A stretch of 64,000 nt of DNA, taken from contig NC_079896.1 in the NCBI RefSeq assembly GCF_024868665.1, positions 14,846,029 through 14,910,028 of the forward strand, given 5' to 3'. The stretch is from Triplophysa rosa. Lineage: Eukaryota > Chordata > Actinopteri > Cypriniformes > Nemacheilidae. The notes beneath the pieces were generated by a model. It ran no database searches, was not told the origin of the DNA, and saw only the letters and a program-made list of their open reading frames with translations. Both the position numbers and the translations under genes were made by a program. Below, in pieces: positions 56,959 to 64,000 of the stretch. The number at the start of each line of letters is the position of its first letter. The stretch's first letter is position 1.

Positions 56959-59900
56959 GTACACAAGCAAGTCGACTCGCACCCATTAGTAAAAACCTAT
57001 AAAAAAATAAAAATTATATAATTATATATAATTATATAAAACTATAAAATATTTCTATTTTAAACTTGTCCATAACAGTAAATAAATATTAAAAACAGGA
57101 AAATTGTTGAGATATCTGCAATGTGTAAATGTGTGACTTGTATTATACAATCAGTAGATTGAGATGAATTTTTACAAAGACTTCATGATCTGTTTAATGT
57201 TTTTACAGGTAGGGACAGAAGCGTAGATCTCATTATGTACTTGCTATCAAAGCTTTCCTGTGTAAATGCAGCCTCAAGCTGTCAGAGCCTCAACTTTGAC
57301 AGCTCAATTAGGTTTAGAAAATGACTGCAGGTGACGTTAATTATCAAGAGTTAACACAAACGAACACACCTCCCATCACAGCCTCATTATAATATAACAC
57401 AATGGACAATCTTACTTTTTGAGTTGAAGACAGTGATAATACTTGTAATTATTACAACAAATGATCATAAACACAGTTTTCATGCTTGAAAGCAATAAAT
57501 AAGTACAGAATTTATTCTCAAGAATAAATTGGTCAGATCATTCATGAGCTCAGCTGTCACTCCCGTTCTCATCCTCTGGTCACCCAGAGAAGCAGCCAGC
57601 ATCAGTCCTCTTGCACACCTACAGTATTGTTAATGAGTGCCATTGTGGTAATGAGCCGGCTCGCACTCTGTATAAACATCAAGCTGGTGCGGGGAGCTCG
57701 ATTTGAGCGACAAGGTCGCGTACCTTGCCTTTAGCTGAATTAAAAGAGGATCGCCAGTGACGACTCGCAATATTGCAATGCCCGTTTGCATATGCGCAGT
57801 GATATTAAAAGGGATCAGCTTAGCCTAGTGAGACACAACAATCAACGTAAAGGGAACAGCATGGTTTAATATCACAAATTACTCCCAGGGAGTGACCTCC
57901 TCACATTGAGCATGATTACAGAGCCTTAATTAGGAGGCATTCCCAACTCTCTCCAGCTCACAGTTTTTTCCTTCTTTCTTCCGCTTATGTAGAGCTGGGG
58001 GTTTAGTCACAAATTCAATATTTACCTTGCACTACAGCGCTTGTACCAAGTCAGGTGGGGGGAGCGGGTGGGAAGGAGGTGGGGTAGATGAAATTAATCA
58101 AATCTGCTCTTCAGGATTCAGGTGCAAACCAATTTACAAGCTGGCATTTAAAGGACTTTAATTAATATTTTGTCAGAATCCATTCCTCACCAGTCTCTGA
58201 AACCAAAGTTCTCAATACATTTACCACCAAAACCCGTTCAATTAGAAATCATTCCTCAAAGATCAAAATACTCACTTATAAGACTTTGTAAGCAATATTA
58301 CAATATCGAATACTTTAATATTATTTACGCAATGTCAATTTTCTTCAATGACTCATTTTCTGTGGCTTTTAAACAAAGCATTTGTCACAACTAGGAATTG
58401 CTTTGCCAGAACCTCATAGCGCAGTTTTGTAGGCGTCGGAGTTTCTCCAACCTCAGCAGGTGAAATGAAGTCACACGCAAGCATATGACCTGCATGGCCG
58501 AATGCTGTTGTGGCTTTTTTCACCTTCTGCGGCTCTCCAGGGTGAAAGGTCAACTGTCACGGGGGCCAGGGAGGTTCCCCTTAGGGCATGCTGCCTGGAG
58601 AACTTCTCTTGAAGCTGAGACACCTCTGCCTGGTTTCATAGCGCTGCCCCAAACTGCCCTGGGGCATGAATGCAATTCGGTATTTATGGGACTGCTGGAC
58701 TATCGCTGGACGTACAAACCGCAATCCCGGTCTCTGTCCCAGAGGAGAAAGCTGCTGAGGCCTGCCCTAAAGTCCAGAGCTTTATCAACATCCTGACTCT
58801 CTGTGATGAGTCCACCCTAAATATTGATAGGTGAGGGGGAAAATACCTTTTTTATGTAGGGGTCATTATTTAATAATAGCTGAGGCCACAGGATGTGATA
58901 CTCGCTACAGCTGCTCCATTATTCCATACCACAATTGAAACCGTGGTTTGTCTCACCACTTGATCACTCACTCACCATGAGATCACTCATTTTTTGTGGT
59001 GCGGAACTCCATTAAACTCTCCTGTTCGCTACAGATTCACCAGACTGCTGTGGTCACCCATTGCCCGAGCTTAAAACTCCATTCAGGAATTTTAACTATA
59101 CCTAATCAGTCTGATTCGTAAACAATCCTTTCAGTCCAGTTTTATGAACAGGACTAACTGATTCCATGGAAAGATCTGAATCTGTCTATAAATTGGGCAT
59201 CTCTCAGGAAGTTGCGTGAACAAGAGATGAGGAGAGCTACGGTCAATGTTATGATTTTATGCGAATAACACTTTCATTTCAAATTGATCCTCAAATAAAT
59301 CAACAGAACATTCATTATTGGTCATTTTGTATATCAAGGTTAAAAAAAGTCTATATGCCTTTCAGACCAAATTGTGTTACATTTTGATTAATGGACCGAT
59401 CCAGCAAAACTGTTTGCTCTGTTTCTGCTTAGGGAAAAAAGGGAAGCATATTAGCAAAAATAAATGTTGGTGAACGCTACAAGAGGCCGTTTACATATGT
59501 CTCGGGCAAATTGGTGGTAATGAGTCAAGAGACTGAGCCGCTTCACATATATTAAAACAGCGATCATTAAGGCATTTGGGCTCAGATTAATCCTGTTAAT
59601 GACATACCGGTGCCACTGGGAATAAAAGGGCGGCCCCAGATGTCGAGCTGTGGCTCAACTCGACACACTGCAAATCTCTGCTCTCCCTCTCGCATACTCT
59701 TTGCTCGCTCTCTCCTGCAGCAGGCAGGAATGCTCCCGCACACTACCGCCACTTCAAATGCAAACGAGGGGAAAGCATCGCAGAAGACTACTAATGAGAG
59801 CAATACGAGAAGGGGGGTGGTTAAGATGAATAAATTAAAAAAGCGATCTGAACCGTAGATAAGGAAGGGCGGCAGGAACCCTGATGTCCCCAATTAGGAG

Positions 59901-61988
59901 GGATGTCACCCTCTGTCCACAGAGCTGTAATAAAACCCTCACTCTGTATTCGCCATCACACGGCTCCAACACTGTTAACATTTTAATGTCCTGGGCGTGC
60001 ATGGTAACACTAATTACTTAGCCATTTGGCTGACTCCCGAATCCTCCAAATGGAAATCTGATCTCCGGCTTAAGACCGTTACATTAAAAAATAATAAGTC
60101 ATATTTACTGATCCAGCCAGTAGTCGTACTTATGATTCAACCAGTTCACTCTCCTTATTGACTGATGGGATATACGCCTATGAAAGGAAATGACTGTGTG
60201 AATTTTAACAAGAACATGATCCCCAGATTGTTTTTGCTTCCTTTTCCTTCCATTATTCCCCCCACACTTTCCTCATATAAAGCTGCTATTTGAGAGAGGC
60301 CATGGCACATTTAGATTTCATCGCAGGTGCTTTAAATCTATGCAAATCCTCCTATTCCAATCTTAACAGGCAAATCCAATCATTTAAAGCAATCTCTAAA
60401 AACCATTTCTGCCAACATTAAAATTTATGGTCACTTGAAGATTTTTTTGAGGGGGAATCCCATCATCTGTTGCCATTCCCTCTGCCTGACTTCTGCTCGG
60501 GGATAAAAACACATTGTTTCCGAAGATGTGTCACATTTGAAATTACAGAAGTGAACATGCTATAGTTTCACCCCCGCCAAATAACATTATATCTCGGGTT
60601 CTGAAGGCACTGTTTTGTTTTCGGGGCTGGATGAACCCCAAAGCAAAAGGGTATTTTTTGTGCTTCTGAATGCAAACAGGAGATGCATATTGTTTAGTGG
60701 CAGCAATACAATAGGAAGATTTCGATAAAGGGAAAAAATTGCATTCTATCCTCGCATTTGAAGGGGGCAGCACCAGCACCAGGAGCCAATGTAATGGTTG
60801 TATTACCGTGCTCAGTCATGTATTATTAATGTTAACGTGATCAAGGCAGGTGGACGAGCCCAGGAGACAACGCTACCTAATGAACACAGCCGTCTCTCTC
60901 TCTGTGGAACAGGCCCTGGCAGCTGTTACTGTTTCACAGCAAGTTGTTAGCCTCTGTACCTGAGTGGGCCCAACCACCCTCCACCCACACACAAACACAT
61001 TTAATTTACAAATAATCTACAGGCACCCACAATTGACACTGTTCATATTGAAGTACGGGTGTCTGCTAGGTGACCATCACATAATGCATTTTTTATGAAT
61101 AAATGACTTCCCAGGAGATTCCTATGACAAACAACAACACATCCTACTCTATTTTATATTGAATTTGTTTCTTTTAACATAATAAAAATAAGAGTAAAAT
61201 CTGATATCGCATACAATAATAATCGCTTGATTTATTAATATTAAAAAATGATGTTACATACACAGATGTGTTATGAATATATAGTATGATGTGTTAAAAT
61301 ATAAATGTTAGGAGTAATAGAGTTCCTACTTGTAGTCACTAAAGAGGTGTCAATAATCAATATCTGGCCCCAAAGAAAGCTACATTTAGAAGTCTGTTGG
61401 AGCAACTGATGCATTTTACAGGTTGCCGTTACTTAAACAATGTCCACCACCTTCTAGGAGAGCAGTAAACAAGTTCATTCTTAGATTCAGAAGACACTGG
61501 AACTTTAGAACGCTCAATTATTTATGTGTGGGCCGTACACTATTTATACAGCATAAAAGGTAGCCATGAAAAACTGTGCAGCGCAGCAGCCTTTGTCAAG
61601 GCCTTGAACAAATGTCGAATAGAAGCCTGCGTGTTTTACCTGCAGTAACTTGCACGAGCTTACATCATTAGTTGAGCGTGAAGCAAACACACACATGGGA
61701 GAAAGAGAAGTGTTCAAATCAATCCCGGCCAGACCATATCGGTATATGGCACAAATGATCACTTTAAACTGTCCGGGACTGCAGAGGTTGGCCCTGTCTA
61801 TTCGGTTCTGCATTTCTGCCACAGTTGAAAGACAAAGCTCTGTCAGGGTTTGTTTTTAGGTCACATACTGCCCCCTGGTGCATGGAAATATGATGGCAGT
61901 TATAAATCAGTGCGGAGTGTACATCATTTATGGATTCTTTGAATAATTTTTTCAATCAAGGAAAATTATACAAAATATAAATAAGTAT
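56959..61988. other. Non-coding, unique; several enhancer-like blocks
   Basis: No repeats with recognisable ends for 5 kb, unusual for this window. Denser blocks: 57580-58140 (TTTGCATATGC at 57785-57795, CCTTAATTAGG at 57924-57934, TTTAATTAATA near 58157), 58420-58800, 59450-60080 (TAATTA at 60011-60016) and 60200-60990. This texture suits conserved non-coding regulatory DNA near a developmental gene; conservation not tested. Confidence 0.35.
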
Positions 61989-62561
61989 ATATGGGTCAAA
62001 GACGCTAAGATGCCCCCATCAAAAGAAATTTACAAAAGTGATTTTATGTCCATAAAAAGCACATTAAATGTACGTAAAATGTCTACTTTATGGTTTCAAC
62101 TTAGTTTTTGGAGAATAAAATGTCAAAATTTGGTTGTAATAATGTTACATTGTCATTCAGTGTAACACAATATTTGTTCACATATTCAAACAACATGCTT
62201 ATTCTGACTTGTACAAATTAAAATATATAAAAGAATAAGGGAGCATATTACATTTTATTGTGCTTTAAATGAGTAAAAATTCTTATTGACAAATGGGCAA
62301 AACCTAGGATAGTGGCAAATTTTTTAAAAAATGTAAAATTACAAACAATTAGCATTTGGGGTGAAAGTAATTAGTCTTTTAATATGTCATGAATTGATTT
62401 TTGTTGTAAATATGCCTGACAAGATTGTTACACTGAATTACATTTTAGCGGGCGTCTTCTGTAAATTAGGGGAAAACTTATGATATTTATTTTTTGCTCA
62501 GAAAAACTAAAACAAAAATGCAAATAAATTCAACAGAAAACTTTTTTTAACAACAACAATT

Positions 62562-62569
62562 TAAAGCAG
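62562..62569. repeat. Target duplication TAAAGCAG (left)
   Basis: Identical to 63233-63240; abuts the hAT element. Confidence 0.92.
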
Positions 62570-63232
62570 CAGGGGCGTAGCTACATGGTGGCCGTGGGTG
62601 GCCACGGCTACCCCTGAATGATGGATGGCCACCTATCTGGCCACCTCTGTTGTGTGAAGCAGTTAAAGATGTGTGTCGGAGTTTATACGGAGTGCTGCGC
62701 ATGCAGATCATTTAGCGTATGCACTGAAAGTAACGCGAGAACATTACTCTCGCGTTAATATGATGTCATATGCTGACGCACTGATGCAAACAGACTGAGC
62801 ACTATTAGCTGAACAGCTGCTAACTGCTTCGTGACAGTGTACTGTCTGTGTACCATGTAAGTTCATCGCGAGCAGAATGATCAGGTCAGTAAAATCAGTC
62901 TTGTTTAACTGGATTTCATTCATTAATTACAGTTTAAATTGGGTTACTGCAATGTTTATTTTCTATAAAAATGCTAACTTATAGCTTATAGCTTATAACT
63001 GCAAATGATAGCTAGCGAATTATTTTAAAATAATGTTAGCACATGAAAGCATTGCAAATAAATAGTTTACTTTACGTATGTTTTTGACCAGCAAACTATG
63101 TGTAATGAAGAATTGGTGTAAATTACAGTAGAAGTTAAAGAATTTCTGTCTGCAGGGATTTTTTGGTCACCCTAATAAAATCACTGGGTCTTACCTGGCC
63201 ACCTCTAAAAAAAAGTTCTGGCTATGCCCCTG
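62570..63232. mobile_element. Nested non-autonomous hAT element (663 bp)
   Basis: Starts CAGGGGCGTAGCTAC and ends GGCTATGCCCCTG, giving imperfect inverted ends CAGGGGCRTAGC. Flanked by the 8-bp duplication TAAAGCAG, diagnostic for hAT. Repeated GGTGGCCA-type motifs near the ends may be transposase sites. No transposase gene. Inserted in the older TIR element. Confidence 0.9.
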
Positions 63233-63240
63233 TAAAGCAG
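63233..63240. repeat. Target duplication TAAAGCAG (right)
   Basis: Partner of 62562-62569. Confidence 0.92.
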
Positions 63241-63292
63241 TATTACTCTTATTGTTTTTATGCTTAAACCCTTTTTCGTCTTTGACCCATAT

Positions 63293-63293
63293 T

Positions 63294-63334
<41 letters not shown>

Positions 63335-63349
63335 AGTATATATAAATAA

Positions 63350-63374
<25 letters not shown>
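63293..63374. repeat. TA microsatellite
   Basis: About 80 bp of nearly pure TA repeats with a few C, G and AAA interruptions, directly abutting the right end of the TIR element. Confidence 0.95.
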
Positions 63375-63381
<7 letters not shown>

Positions 63382-64000
63382 ATTAAATGCAAACAGGCAA
63401 ACAAGGTTTTGAGAAGAAGAAGAAAAAACATCAGGGGATGTGGTTCAAGAAAATCATTGGTGGAACTTATAGATCGTTGCTGTAGCTACACATGTCCAAA
63501 AGCACAGTATGCATTAGGATTAAAAAATACTTGTCAATAACTTGGTCTATTTAATGGTATTTTCCAGGAAATGCTGCCATTTGGTTGGTAAGTGTGCCTG
63601 TGACAAGATATAAAATGTAGTTGCATTACTTAAATTCATTTAAAAAGATTGTTTTTCATTTGCATAGCAGCCGACACGAATGTTTATTCATCAGCATTAT
63701 ATTGTATTTGATCAAATGTAATAGTTAAATAAAATGTAGGCCTATTCTAAGCTTTCATTCTGCACAGTCTGCAATGTTTGTTGTCTCTATAGCATAATTC
63801 TTAAGAAAATTATATCATTAAAACTTTGTGAAGATATGGTTTTAACCAGTAATTTTAGTATTGTTATGTGTCACACTTACATTAGTCTTGCCAAATGTAA
63901 TAGCTCCATACTGTAACTCTACTGTAAAAATATTTCTTCTGGTAGTGAGTACAAGAACTGACTGTGTTTAATATGGTGTAATGATAATTGTTATTCAACA
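63375..64000. other. Non-coding, nothing assigned
   Basis: AT-rich to the window edge; no gene or repeat end recognised. Confidence 0.5.

Larger units (their letters stand above)
61989..63292. mobile_element. TIR transposon (non-autonomous) interrupted by a hAT element
   Basis: 16-bp perfect inverted ends: ATATGGGTCAAAGACG (61989-62004) and CGTCTTTGACCCATAT (63277-63292). Without the nested insertion it is ~630 bp. A TA target (Tc1/mariner-like) is possible but the flanks are TA-rich, so the duplication cannot be judged. No protein. Confidence 0.7.

Noticed and set aside
58485..58796. 103-codon frame on plus
   Set aside because: No recognisable domain; lies in a block better explained as non-coding.
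1..64000. CRISPR arrays, bacterial operons, rRNA genes
   Set aside because: No regularly spaced short repeats and no rRNA sequence; the content is entirely that of a vertebrate nuclear genome.

Overview
The window looks like nuclear DNA of a teleost fish, most likely a cypriniform (carp/zebrafish relatives). The evidence is the mix of mobile elements: a fish-type DIRS retrotransposon with tyrosine recombinase, L2-type LINEs with the 3' tail usual in fish, tRNA-derived SINEs that share a 3' tail with a partner LINE, hAT elements with Tol2-like termini (CAGAGGTGGG, many ACTTGAGTAA-type motifs), a PIF/Harbinger-type element with a decayed Myb/SANT-like gene, and several TTAA-bounded non-autonomous transposons. 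No intact host protein-coding gene is recognised. Every coding region I can name belongs to a mobile element, and nearly all of them are broken.

Layout. 1-1009: 3' end of an LTR retrotransposon (end of the polyprotein, then a 289-bp LTR). 2233-4600: fold-back dimer of a hAT-like element; a single 1217-bp copy of the same element lies at 19749-20965 with a perfect 8-bp target duplication. 5350-6214: TTAA-bounded element interrupted by a 272-bp MITE. 6581-8945: 5'-truncated L2 LINE with reverse transcriptase (minus strand); a second 3' fragment lies at 16837-17363. 11296-15927: Harbinger-like element split by a palindromic, pol-less DIRS derivative (12765-15894). 20974-30439: mostly unique AT-rich DNA, with one possible exon near 24.3 kb and one transposon fragment at 26.9 kb. 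30445-37169: solo LTR with 5-bp duplication TATAC, split by a near full-length but frameshifted DIRS element (30466-36642, coding on minus). 37.5-56.9 kb: scattered MITEs, SINEs and a LINE fragment in unique DNA. 57-61 kb: the least repetitive part, with blocks that look like conserved non-coding or enhancer DNA. 61989-63292: TIR element carrying a nested hAT element with an 8-bp duplication, followed by a TA microsatellite.

The main interest is structural. Two unrelated mobile families (hAT and DIRS) have each produced a long-palindrome derivative here. The hAT dimer has the same (left) terminus at both outer ends and a 7-bp flanking repeat, so it probably moved as one unit. The DIRS derivative has lost RT, RNase H and recombinase but keeps both replicative ends and most of the internal complementary region. 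The intact terminal arrangement of the second DIRS copy is visible base by base and matches the circle-junction model. Nesting order can be read at several places, giving relative ages. The unique-sequence regions would suit a gene desert or long intron near a developmental gene, but that is inference; I cannot name the locus.
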